From Asterella californica (Eukaryota > Streptophyta > Marchantiopsida > Marchantiales > Aytoniaceae): a stretch of DNA of 64,000 nt. Below are positions 53,520 to 64,000 of the stretch, one piece after another; positions within the stretch are counted from its first letter, which is position 1, and each line of letters opens with the position of its first letter. The position numbers were made by a program, and so were the translations under genes. The notes beneath the pieces were generated by a model, which ran no database searches, was not told the origin of the DNA, and was given only the letters and a program-made list of their open reading frames with translations. The stretch lies in assembly GCA_036924285.1 (NCBI GenBank), contig JAYKYS010000008.1, positions 15,299,001-15,363,000 of the forward strand, written 5' to 3'.

Positions 53520-55159
53520 GTTAAAATAGGGGCCAGGTGGTTTAAAGAATGCGTAGAAAGAAAGGGATTTTTGAATTCCAAATGTCTCGACCAGCGGGAG
53601 AGGACTGTATTTCTTGCCGTGCTGGAATGGGCATGAGATCTCAAGGGGATTATTCAATGGGGCGCCTTCATGTTCCTGCCTCCTCAAGTGTGGGGCCGGG
53701 AGCTCCTTTGTTCTTTTCCGTAAGTAATGAAATTCCCGGGCTCTTTACAAGATGATTTCGTATAACATGTTTATCGGTGTTCCAGTCATTTCATGCGTTG
53801 CTTCTCTTCAGCTTCCTAGATTGAAAGGATATTTGAATGTCGGTGAAAAAGATATATGACATCTCAGCTGGCTACTACTGTGATGCTCAAATTAACCAAA
53901 TTCGTCATCCTACCAGAGGACTGCTGATATCGTCCCCAAACGAACGCAACGGCCAGTCGCATCCGAGTTTTTAATTTCTTTTCACACGTACTACCAGGTC
54001 ATGTGGTAGAAGGAGAGCTGTACAGAAGAATAAGCATTGCTCAACGGACTTTTGGCCTAGATCAGGGAGAAGACAAACATGAAAATAGAGAAAAAATATA
54101 TTCACACATGGTTGGCGGAAACATGATGAGGTGAAAAATAATAATTTCACTGAGAATTGATTTACTGCGATGCGCTCCAGCAGAATCTGTACAAGAGCAA
54201 GCAAACCTATGTTTTAATTTAATGTACTAAATTTAAGTGTGTTAAATTTACATCAGTTGACTGAAAGACATGACAATGCTATGCAAAACCGTCTAGCCCG
54301 TCTGTGTTTAAAGACGCACACACCCATTCGTCACACTTGGCATCACGATCATATTTAAACATGTACGTGAAGGATATGATACACTCACCCTTCACAGTAT
54401 AAAGATCCAACCATAGTCGAATGAAAGAATTCTATCCAGTAAATTTTTCCCTAACCCTTCCAAACAGAAGGTTCAGGTAATGCATTGACCATGTATTAAA
54501 ACCCTCTTCCATCTTCAGATGGAAGAGGTGAATAAGCATGCTCATACGAAGAATTGTCACAAACTAAGTCTACTCGCAATATTTGGGGATCAAGTTTTGT
54601 GCATGCAGTCGAGAAGATTTCCAAGCATCAAGCGGGAGGAACAGAAAAATCGGTAATTGTAATTCTCTCTCTGTCATGGGGAAGTGTTGATGCAGTCCAG
54701 CTTTATCCCTACGTTAGAGGCTTATGCTGCATGACGAGAAACATACACATATGCTTACAAAGTATCACTATCCGAGGGAGAGAGTCGTTGTGAAACCCAC
54801 GAATGAGGGAGTAAGGGTTTAGATCCGGGTAAATCGTTAACGCATAGCCTCGCACTTCTATTGCAAGCGTAGCTACTTGTTAAATATATTTTTCTCTTTT
54901 TGGGCCATATGGACTCATGGATGCACAAGCAGCACTCATTGTTAACAGACTTTTTATAGGATGTGGGGCACATTGCAAGTTGGGCGCGCCATCACATGAG
55001 GAACAGGTTCGATGCGCAAACAGTTGGAGTTCGTCGAGATCATGAAAGCGGAATATTAAAGAAGAAAATTCTGCCATGATGAGTAGTTTTACTGTTTATC
55101 TACTCCTTTTTCTCTCTGGACTTACTAACACTCGCTGGAAGTTTGGATTTGCTTACGCT
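53520..55159. other. Gene-free DNA
   Basis: Short ORFs only. No motif, RNA gene or mobile element recognised. Confidence 0.45.
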
Positions 55160-55204
55160 CGAGTAACCAGCCTTCATCTAGTATCGATGAAGGCTGGTTA
55201 CTCG
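55160..55204. repeat. Perfect 19-bp inverted repeat, 7-base loop
   Basis: CGAGTAACCAGCCTTCATC (55160-55178) is followed by TAGTATC and the exact reverse complement (55186-55204). No known family recognised. It could be a tiny foldback element, a palindromic insertion scar or a hairpin RNA. Confidence 0.92.
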
Positions 55205-55244
55205 AATACTAAATAGTTATCTGAGATTTGGTATCTCCATGTCA

Positions 55245-55402
55245 AAAGGTCCCCGAAAGGATAACGCAGTGGTCAGTAACTTTGTCTCACTGGTTTGAGC
55301 TCCAGGGCTCGATCCTTCCCCGTGTACTCATAGAACCTCTTCGAGGTGGATTAGCAGCCGATGAAAACGTTATGAGGCTAGCACGCAATAATCTAAAAGG
55401 TC
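55245..55402 (+). mobile_element. SINE-like repeat, copy S1
   Basis: tRNA-like head with an A-box-like ATAACGCAGTGG (55261-55272) and a degenerate B-box-like GGGCTCGATCC (55305-55315) at a plausible spacing. The tail, TTAGCAGCCGATGA...CACGCAATAA (to about 55395), is shared with 63410-63440. Ends and target duplications were not resolved. Confidence 0.4.
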
Positions 55403-55638
55403 GAGTCGAGCCCAAAAACAGTATGAAACGTTTAGGATCGCTTTCCATGGGATAGTCTGGAGGGTGTTATTAGAGGGTATCAAAGTTAACAACGATGGGA
55501 AACTTTCATCCTGTTCGCAACCACGGCGATGAGAGTTCACCGGGATCTCCACATGGTCCCCGTGAACTTCTCCCGGGGTAGATTTTTGGTCTGCAGTGTA
55601 AGTTAATGTTGTTAGTCGTTTTCTCCTCAATTCGTCCA

Positions 55639-55832
55639 AGCCGGATTTACAGCCGAACTGAAAGTTCCTGTCCATTTGCCGTAAGATATGCCGAGAACGT
55701 GAAACGGAGAAAACTCCTTCCGGCGCGGTAAACGGTATCTCTCGAGCCGGAAATTACAGCCGAACTGAAAGTTCCTGTCCATTTGCCTTAAGATAACGCA
55801 AAACGGGGAAAATCCCTTCCGACGCGGCAAAC
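55639..55832. repeat. About 106-bp degenerate tandem duplication
   Basis: Both units share TACAGCCGAACTGAAAGTTC and the following CTGTCCATTTGCC, then a CGGAGAAAACTCCTTCCG-like segment. Units start at 55639 and 55745. The second is shorter. Confidence 0.85.
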
Positions 55833-55884
55833 CCATAGTGTTTATCTTTGACACACCTTATTACAGTGTTCATCAATGTACAAG

Positions 55885-56194
55885 CGAAGCTCTGGATCCT
55901 TTATTTAACATCAAACAGAATAATTTGTACATTTTAGTAAAGTAATTATCAGTTTTCAACCGGTGACTTTGTTAACGTTCGTGTTTGTTATACGTTTATG
56001 TTTTCCATGAATAAAAAAAAATCAAATGGTGATGGACCATCTGAGAACGTCTTAAAAACTAATGAACGTAAAAGCCAAGCACCGGATCCTTTATTTAGCA
56101 TTAAACATAGTAATTTGTACATTTTGGTGAAGTTATTAGCAGTTTTCAGCCGGTAACTTTGTTAAAGTTCATTTTTGTTATATGTCTATGTCTT
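55885..56194. repeat. 190-bp period duplication
   Basis: 55885-56004 and 56075-56194 share GGATCCTTTATTTA, TAATTTGTACATTTT and TTTGTTA blocks at a constant offset of 190, with about one change in six bases. An old tandem duplication. Confidence 0.8.
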
Positions 56195-57451
56195 ACAATA
56201 CTTATATTATATTACATCGTGATGGGCACGGGAAAGTTGAACATAAAGAACACTAGAGAGTAGAATCAAGTGATCTCTACAGTTTACATACGACGGACGA
56301 AACGTATTGTGATACACTTGTGTATGTGTATGACATCGTCCATGTGTTGTGTGTGTGTGATGTACTTCTGACAGTGATCTATGTTGTGTAGCGATGTGTA
56401 TGCGCACGACAAAGAAGAGTTTGAGCATATAGAGCATTACATTAGAATTCGAATGATCTAAACTAATAAACTGAAGATAAGCTGCACGGATTTAAAATAC
56501 ACACACGACTATAAACACTATTGTTGCAGCAATACCCTTACTTATAACCTGAACAGCAACCAGGGCACACATAAGCTTATTTATGAAAAGTAAGCTTTGG
56601 ACAGTGATATGGTTGTGGTGTATTGTAAGAATTACCTCATGGTAGGATAGATCATGTTTTCTCAAAATATGTGGACAATATTCAAGGTTCAGACGGAATT
56701 CCAAGCAGAAATAACGACAGGAATTTCGGTGCGGCAATTTTGATCTCAACTACAGTTATTTTGATAATTTCAGTTTAATAAAAAATTTAAATATTAGACT
56801 TTCAAACATTTCAGATTTCTACTTGTGATTTTGACAACCCCGAACCAATAATATTATATATTAAGTAAATTGTTTTATAATATCTATATCAATCCCGAGG
56901 AGACAACTTACAAACAAGATAGAACAAATGAACCTGATTAAAAGTCCATTTTATACTAAAATTTAAATCATTTCAAACGAAGTGAGTCATTATTGAAATC
57001 CTGAATTGTAAAATAATAAAATTTTATATATATTTTATTCTATATTAGAGTATAAGAGATCAAATAATTATATGATTAGCTGTTATCATATCATCACGGT
57101 TTTTGTACGTGAAAGTTGTCTAGGAATACATGGAGTATATGGTTATGAAGATATTATGTGCGTTTGAAAACGATGACGAGAGAGAAAGAGAGACACAAAC
57201 AAACACAATAACGAGACGAGAATGATATCCAAACCTCTCTTTATAAACACATTTGTTATGTACCACAAAAATGAGATGAGTAGACTAGGACAATCTCTAG
57301 TCTACTCACAAGTCTATAAATCTGCCTCCAAATCAAATCATGGGACAAGAACTGTCAAAGCGTAAGTCGAAGCAAGAGAAACACGTCTTTGCTAACAGTT
57401 AGCTTCACAACAGCGTCCCACTATCCACTACTGCATCGTTGTCGCTCAGTA
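56195..57451. other. AT-rich gene-free DNA
   Basis: Contains a GT-rich simple repeat near 56345 and otherwise featureless AT-rich sequence. Confidence 0.5.
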
Positions 57452-57662
57452 TATCACTAGTCCAAATGGTCAGATCACTCTTATCCAAATGAAGGTCGAA
57501 AGCGCAGCCCATGTAGTTAGCGATACACGAAGTGTAACCCGTATCCAAATCTAAACTCACGGTGCCTCCACTGCTCACTATATCACCAGCTCAAATGTCA
57601 AATCACTCTAACTCCAATGAGAGTCGAGAACGCAACCCATGTAGCTAGCAATATAGCGAGAA
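57452..57662. repeat. 129-bp period degenerate duplication
   Basis: TATCACTAGTCCAAATGGTC (57452) and TATCACCAGCTCAAATGTC (57581) begin two similar units that share CACTC(T)TA..CCAATGA and CGCA(A/G)CCCATGTAG. The second unit is partial. Confidence 0.75.
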
Positions 57663-58094
57663 ATGTCTTGAAGGCCAAAGTAGACACTCAACCCGCAGTA
57701 AAGAAGTTGAATAACACTGATCCGGAGACTTCCTCTTTTGTGAACTCTCTTTCACAAGGAACTGAAGCGTTCAATCTTCCTTCTTTAGAACTCAAGTTTT
57801 ACCCAACCCGCCTCTGAACCGTATGATCCAATACAAAACCTGCACAAATCTGAATCCAATGACGTCTTGTGCTCTTGCGTTGGATTCACAAATCTCTCAA
57901 AATATCCATCGCTAACTCGTAAGTTCAAGCTAGTCCCTTAACACTGTCAGTCACAGCGCATGTCCCCTACAATCTTGCCAAGCTGGCATGTTGCTAGAAA
58001 ACCTCCCAAAAAGAATAATCGAACCCCCAAAAACTCGTTTACATATCACTTATATATATTTATGAAATTACAATATGTTGTAATTATCTATCAT

Positions 58095-58765
58095 AAATAA
58101 CAATCTACTGCTATTTTCCATTCGTACGTCAGTGATCCATCTGCCGGTGATCCATCATAAATAACAAGATGTTGTTATTTGATCTGCATCACCGGCGATC
58201 CGTTGCAAGCTGGTGATCCATAAATAACAACTTTTTTTGCTTTTTCATGTTGATCGATGATCCCTCAAATGACAACCTATCGTCATTTGTCAACCATCTG
58301 CAACGGTAAGCCCGCCGGTGATACTTAGTAAATAAGAAATTGTTGTTGTTTTCTATGTTCTTCTGAGGTTCGCCTGCCAGCAACCGTCCTTCAATAACAA
58401 TCTATCATCATTTTCTTAGTCCATCGGTGATCTGCTGTTTGTTGATGATCTGCTCATCGGCGGTCCTAGTTAAATAACAACTTGTAGTCGTTTTTCATGT
58501 TCACAAGCGGTCCGTCCACCGGCAATCTTCTCTACTTAACAACTTGCTATTATTTATCATTTGTCGCCCCCAGTTCGTCAACCGGTGATTTGTAATAACA
58601 ACTTGTTGTCATTTGTTGCATATGCACGAGCGGTCCGTCTGTCGGCTCTTCTCCCTAAATAACAATTTATTGTTAATTTTCATAGTTCGTAAGCGATCTA
58701 AAAACTGGTGATATATAAATAATAATTTATTGATATTTACCATGTTCCACCGATGGTCCGGCAGT
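58095..58765. repeat. Degenerate about 60-bp satellite with hairpin units
   Basis: Eleven units, each anchored by AAATAACAA or a variant, start near 58095, 58159, 58222, 58267, 58330, 58392, 58473, 58535, 58593, 58657 and 58717. Most units are AATAACAA-CTTGTTGTTATTT-like inverted repeats followed by CATGTTC and a CGGTCCGTCNACCGG(C/T)GAT block. Divergence between units is high, so the array is old. Confidence 0.85.
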
Positions 58766-61390
58766 CCTCTTCAAGTCCAAAAATTTGTGAATGTGAAAAT
58801 CGTTGTAACTTCTTTGTCTTTGCTCCATTTATGATGATTTTAAAACTAATTTCGATCCCCTCTATGAGATCTATCTACTGCTATCGTCAGAACTATGTTA
58901 GCAGAAAGTTTGGGGAAAAAATTCTCAAGATTTTCGTTTCATGCCATCGTCGATCCAAGACACAACAACATCGTATATGATATATATACATATCTCTATA
59001 TATATATATATGGAAGTAGACAGATACAATGAAGTACTATATTCTTTATGTTTAGAAGATGTAGTTAAGATTTTAGGGACTTGCGTGGTTTCATTTGGAA
59101 TCCACTGATAGTTGTTTACCCTTCTTATTCTAATAATGTGTGGTTTAATGCGTAATATCTCTTTACCATAAAACTTACTACTTTACTTTCAAAATAGTAT
59201 ACAAAATCAATTTTAAAAATAAATCATTTAATATTAAAATAAAAAATTATAGTTTGTCATATCAAAATTTTTAAAAATATAGATGTTAATATAGCAACGA
59301 CCGAGCTTGTTATTTGATTTTTATTAAGAGAGAACTCTACGAGATATCAGTAGTTACTATGTACCAAAAATTATCTTATGACTTTGTTTTCAGTCTGGTG
59401 ATAATTTTCTGAACAAATACAATTTGTTTCTTCAAAGTTATGCTTATTTATATGTTCACAAGTTGAACGTTATGCAAATGCACACACAAATTAGATGGTT
59501 TGGTAAATAACGGTGAAGAACTTATTTACATACCAATTAAGAAAAATTTCTGACTTTTATGATACAAGAAATATATAATTTTGTGGTACAGAATATATCA
59601 ATTTTCCAAGTAATTAATACTTTATTTAGAGATATAAAAATATATTGATTCACACATGATACTTATTAAATAATAAAATTTTGTTTTAAACTCTTGGTGT
59701 GGGTATCTACTTGGTGGAGACCTATCTTTTGTTCCCATGATTTCTTTTATTTTACAAGATTTGAAGCATATATTGGAATCTATATTCTTTCTACACTTAG
59801 GATGTCAAGTTAACATCATCATTCAGGGTAAATCAAAATTACAAGCAAAAAACAAGAAATATTTTAAATTCTAATTTTTACTCTTTTGAATTTAATTAGA
59901 TAAAGTAAAATTTCTTTAATAATGCCAAATTACTGAAATAACCATATATCAAATTTTCATCATCGATATTACTTCCTTACGTTTCGCTTGGAATCTATCC
60001 TAACCTTGGTTCACTTTCCACAGACTTCACGTTACTCGTAGCATTCATCATCAAGTGTTTCGTAAACAAATCAAAACTCCTTTTCATGAGCCACAATTAA
60101 TAATTACCTCCTCCATGATAATATGAAATTCTTGATCAGACTTTATGATTTCATGTTTCTTTATTCTGAGATTGCTATATGAGAAGATATTAAGTTGTAT
60201 AGTTGTTCAGTTAAATGCTAGTGTTCCAGCAAGTTGGTATGGAGATCATGATGTTTCGATCAATGAGTAGATGAGTTTGTTATTGTTGGGATCCATGGTA
60301 AGATAAACAAGAAATATCGAAGCCCATGTGATGGATCAATACCGAGATATTTGAGCTATCCTTTGTAGAAGATAAAGATAAAATGTTGGTTGACATGGTA
60401 GTGGCTTCAGGAAGTTAAAACCAAGAATAGAGAAGTAGACCATGTATAAAGCAAATGGTAGAGGAGGTGGGGATCTCTAGCAAACCTAGCGGAAGTATTC
60501 TACTAGCTTCTGTAGAAGGCTTTGGGAGGGGATCAGTTTTTAGCTTTTAGACACGCAGTTAGAAGTAGAGCAGTATTGGGTGTACCCCAGACATCAGAGT
60601 AATATGTATTACTTGCATTAAGGAAATACCTGGAAGAGGTGCTAGCAAAGGGTTAAGGCTTGTAATGTTTACAGAGCAGAGTGTATGTGATGTTTAATTG
60701 TGGTCTACAACATTGTTGGACTAACATAAGTGTAGCACCTCGGGATGAAGAGTTATCAGGCTCCTTGTAGTTGAGGGCAGTAAAGCGAGGAATGTCACAC
60801 TCAGTCGATAATGAAGACCCTTGGACGATGGTGTTACCCACTACTATCTGTAACTCTATATTGTGCATGTACAGACAAAATCAAACAACTTGCGAAAGAC
60901 TTTCAGATTTGAGACTAAGAGATCTGGAAATTGTCATAATTTGGTATTACTCCATATTTAAGTTTACCCAGTGAAAGGTTCTCACCAACTGAAAGAGTGT
61001 TGAGTCTCAGTCTCAGTTCATATACTAATAGTTTGGGTTGGAGTGTACGGTCCCAAACCAGTGAGTATACCTCTATATAACAGTTACTGGAAGATGAGGT
61101 TTGACTAGTACTGAAGACATGTGAACTAATTACATGTTGAGAGAAGTTAAGAGGTTCAGTCCTCGAGGTGTAAATACTATCACCCACTGATTTTAACCTA
61201 GCAGGTTTGTGTATAACCGGTATAATAGAAGAAATATTATGTATCAAAAATTTTACTCTATCATCGATAGTAGTGAGAAGGAGAGGTTGATTAACTCAAA
61301 CTTAGATTGACATGTTTGAAAAGAAATATCTTGAACCGAAGAAAACCCGGAAGAGTTATACATGTAAGAATTGTCACAAGGTTTGTTAAA
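58766..61390. other. AT-rich DNA; right part probably decayed retroelement
   Basis: 58.77-60.4 kb is AT-rich without genes and has a TA-rich simple repeat near 58980-59010. From about 60.43 kb base composition changes, and the DNA may be the downstream part of the decayed minus-strand gypsy element whose RT is at 61391. I could not trace integrase motifs. Confidence 0.4.
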
Positions 61391-61715
61391 AACAATAGTT
61401 GTATCACAAAGAGTGTAGGATATAGTTGAACTTCAAAGATGAGAGTATCTGGATCGAAGTCAAGTAATTTGGGGTGTATATGGAGAGAGTTGACTCATGA
61501 GATATTAACCAAGAAGTATATAAAGCAGATGTTGTGCAGAGAAGTAGATCTGTTCCAGAAAAATACAAGAATATCGTTGAAATACAAAGAATGGTCTGAG
61601 AGAGATGAACTCCATCTTGTTTGTAAACAAGATGGGTTAGGGAACATCTCCTTGCAGCGTTGGGCAAATTCCTTGAACCCATGGCAAGTCTGATCAACCT
61701 GTAATGTAGGAACCT
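61391..61715 (-). pseudogene. Very decayed gypsy reverse transcriptase
   Basis: Minus-strand translation gives LAMGSRNLPNA, comparable to the VMPFGLPNAP motif of Ty3/gypsy RT. After the expected distance (83 bases against about 78, so one frameshift) comes YFNDILVF, comparable to the catalytic YxDDILVF with the first Asp changed to Asn. The following residues resemble the region after the active site. Stops and shifts are present. The match is short, so this is tentative. It is not a close relative of E1-E3, whose motif is FIDDFCVY. Confidence 0.5.
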
Positions 61716-63229
61716 AACGGACTAGGGACACGCACGAGATCACTATCTGGGTTAGTTTCGCAAAAAAGAGAGTATCATTTGTATCATCACCCAGGATAAG
61801 ACAACTAGTATACACTTAATTCTTAACAGGTATATTGAAAACTAAATAAAGTTCGATGAGTGTATTGGAATGTCCAGTTGTATTCAGCTTCAAGACTGGA
61901 TATTGGTCTCTTCAGCTGGTTCACTAACAATGATTATAGTATGACACCTGCAAGTAACATGAAAAGTTTTATTAATTTCTACAAAGTTTTATAATTATCT
62001 TTATTTGTGAAAAATGCACTATTCCCTATCATTTTATGTTCCTTTCAGGGTTCTGGGTAAATCGCAAAAAAGAGCAAAAAAGAGCAAAAACTGAATTATT
62101 GAATTTCTAAAATTCTATTTTCTTTTGTAATTTTAGTTAAGTAATTTATGTAAATTATTTTTAATAAAACCATAATTACCAAAATAACCATAGTTGAAAT
62201 CAAAATTTCACCATTAAAATTCTTGTCGTAATTTTAACTTGGAATTCCGTAGGAACCTTGGTTTCCTTTTAACCCTGTTAGTAAAAATCTTTAAAAGTGT
62301 TAAGTATATTAGTTTCTACAATTGGTATTTAAAAGTACAATAGCTTGATAAGAACTATGACTCGCACGTGTTTTAAGTAAATAGGTCAGGTGAACCCTGG
62401 TTCTCTAAAATCTTACACACCAAGTTTGAATCATAAGGGCTATCTATGTACATTATGTAAAATAATTCATATGTAAAAGAAAATTATTTCATTAAATAAA
62501 TAAATTTTTGGAATTATATTCCTTTTAGAATAAAAATATACTACTAAAATGCGAGATCCTCTTGTAAAAAACAGTCGGATCTAATATGCTTATTTCTATA
62601 AAAGTTAATCCGAAATGCTAAAAATAGCTGCAACTTGAGGCAACATAGTGTTTCAACCTGCCAAGGGGGGTGGGGACCACACCTGCGGCCTGTGACCCAC
62701 TCGCCGGTGAGACTAGCGAAGTCGTGTCACGTTCAACTTGTGCTGTCTTTTCATTTTCTATAAAGCTGGGATCTCTCATTAAAGAAAAACGAAAAGGCCA
62801 AATTTACTCCAAGCAACATAGCAGTGAACTGACACGAACTAGTTGTGTGTGAACAAGAATGAGTTCAACAACAAATTTCAAGGAGTATTTCCATATTTTC
62901 TAAAACTTTCAGTTACAAAATTATGATAAAATCATCAAACAGTCAAAATGCTCTAACTTGTAGTCAGCTCCTGTCTAACGGTTGTGTGCCGAAAAGAGAC
63001 AAAAGCATGGGATACTGTTGGGATGAGAAATCATAATTCCAGAAAAATGTCGGCTTAAAAATAGAGTATACTTGAAAACAACGGGAAGAAGAGAATACTT
63101 CGTGGACTATGTCGACTACCCTACAAGAACAATCGAATGAAGCACGTAAGTGACCGGAAAGCAAGGCTCTTAGGACAAGAATATCTCAAAACATCCATCT
63201 CTTTCCAACATTTTCTTAGTCCCTCTGTC
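61716..63229. other. AT-rich gene-free DNA
   Basis: Only short ORFs. A small GC-rich island lies at 62660-62740 within AT-rich sequence, and an AAAAAAGAGC dimer near 62070. No function assigned. Confidence 0.45.
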
Positions 63230-63264
63230 GTAGCCAAAGAAACCCACCGTGAGGTTCGGTGGAG

Positions 63265-63470
63265 GGTCCGTGGCGGGACTCATTCCGGTTCGCCAGGGTC
63301 AACGATGTTCGCTCTTACTTCGCCTGATACTCTACGGTATCAGGCTCAAGGGCTCAAACCGTGGCCCGTCCTCGACGGAACATCCGCGGCCAGGACTCGT
63401 GGGTTAGCAACCGACGACTACTCAGGCCGGCACGCAATAAGCAGAAAAGAAAACAAACTGATAAAATCGA
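63265..63470 (+). mobile_element. SINE-like repeat, copy S2
   Basis: GC-rich block in AT-rich surroundings with a B-box-like GGCTCAAACC (63351-63360), the tail block TTAGCAACCGACGA...CACGCAATAA shared with S1, and an A-rich end (AGAAAAGAAAACAAAC) as expected of a retroposon. It also contains a perfect 9-bp hairpin (GCCTGATAC, 63322-63330, with 63337-63345). Left boundary uncertain. Confidence 0.4.
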
Positions 63471-64000
63471 TAAAAAGAAAAGGTTGAAATACAGAATCAG
63501 ACTCTACCTCTCTATGCAGTACGTCAGACAGTACCGTCGACATGTCCGCCGTCCGCTGTCTTCCAAACATAGCTAGCGACACTGAAGTATAGGGCAAGCA
63601 AGGCTGCAAGCACACTAAAGCAGACCGTGCAGGCATTGCAGAGACGCATGATGGAGCATGGACGGTTCTCGTTTCTATTATTCCTCGACACTTACTAGGT
63701 TTCGAATTTACTATGTCGGCAGCATTGTCGTCCCTCCGTCCCTCGTACTCCCAATCATTCGGAAACAATTTGAGTGCTTCTGTTATTACCAAGCGCTATA
63801 TGAATCTCCTTATCATCGAATAAAAATCATTTCGTATATGAAGCTTGGTCGTTGTAGCACTGCTGTCTCATTGGAGGTTCCAAATCTTATCTCCCATAAT
63901 AAATATGTGCAACTACGTCGTCGGTGGTATGGAGTTTAATAACTCCATATCCTGCATCAAGTATGGATCAGATACAAATTACTAAATCAACATTTAGTGC
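63471..64000. other. Right edge of the window
   Basis: Short open frames on both strands, none with coding signs that I can defend. A gene could extend beyond the window. Confidence 0.35.

Noticed and set aside
58095..58765. CRISPR-like array
   Set aside because: Units are degenerate throughout with no constant repeat and variable spacer pattern, and the context is eukaryotic; it is a satellite.

Overview
The window looks like nuclear DNA of a land plant, but I cannot name the species. The clues are Ty3/gypsy retrotransposons of the plant non-chromovirus type (RT motifs FGDGYSGYNQ and FIDD, no chromodomain), a primer-binding site matching the 3' end of plant tRNA-Glu, short GT-AG introns of about 100 bp, and long AT-rich intergenic DNA. 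A seedless plant is possible, but that is a guess.

Region 1 (1-39.2 kb) is a nested transposon cluster. Three full-length members of one Ty3/gypsy family are present: E1 (349-9113, minus), E2 (13327-22077, plus, degraded) and E3 (30464-39228, plus). E1 and E3 are both exactly 8765 bp, have LTRs that look identical, and carry the same open frames, so they form a young inverted pair. Each copy has LTRs of 912-916 bp, a tRNA-Glu primer site, a leader with about 190-bp repeats, three small ORFs (105, 158 and 54 codons), one gag-pol ORF (1628 codons when intact), a short polypurine tract, and 4-bp target duplications (GGCC, GTTC, GACC). These elements sit inside older material. That material includes a 2-kb dispersed repeat 'B' bounded by TGTCG...CGACA (two long copies), a GC-rich segment with a broken minus-strand ORF and many GTCTTCCGAAGAC palindromes (10.9-13.3 and 22.1-22.7 kb), a degraded gypsy copy (22.7-26.6 kb) carrying a B insertion, a small inversion and a 494-bp solo LTR, and a truncated old family member at 29.3-30.3 kb.

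Region 2 (39.2-46.7 kb) is AT-rich and without recognisable genes. It contains three copies of a TTGGAAAG...CTTTCCAA hairpin.

Region 3 (46.7-53.5 kb) is the gene-like part. A plus-strand unit has a TATA box, a long repeat-rich leader and a 130-codon ORF of unknown function. A minus-strand four-exon gene (50111-52522) joins cleanly into a 693-residue DDE-transposase-like protein with a zinc-ribbon-like region and a SAP-like DNA-binding motif. It is the best candidate for an undescribed or domesticated transposase in the window.

Region 4 (53.5-64 kb) is AT-rich. It holds a perfect 19-bp inverted repeat, two related SINE-like repeats, several tandem duplications, an approximately 60-bp satellite whose units each carry an AATAACAA hairpin, and a very decayed minus-strand gypsy reverse transcriptase remnant.
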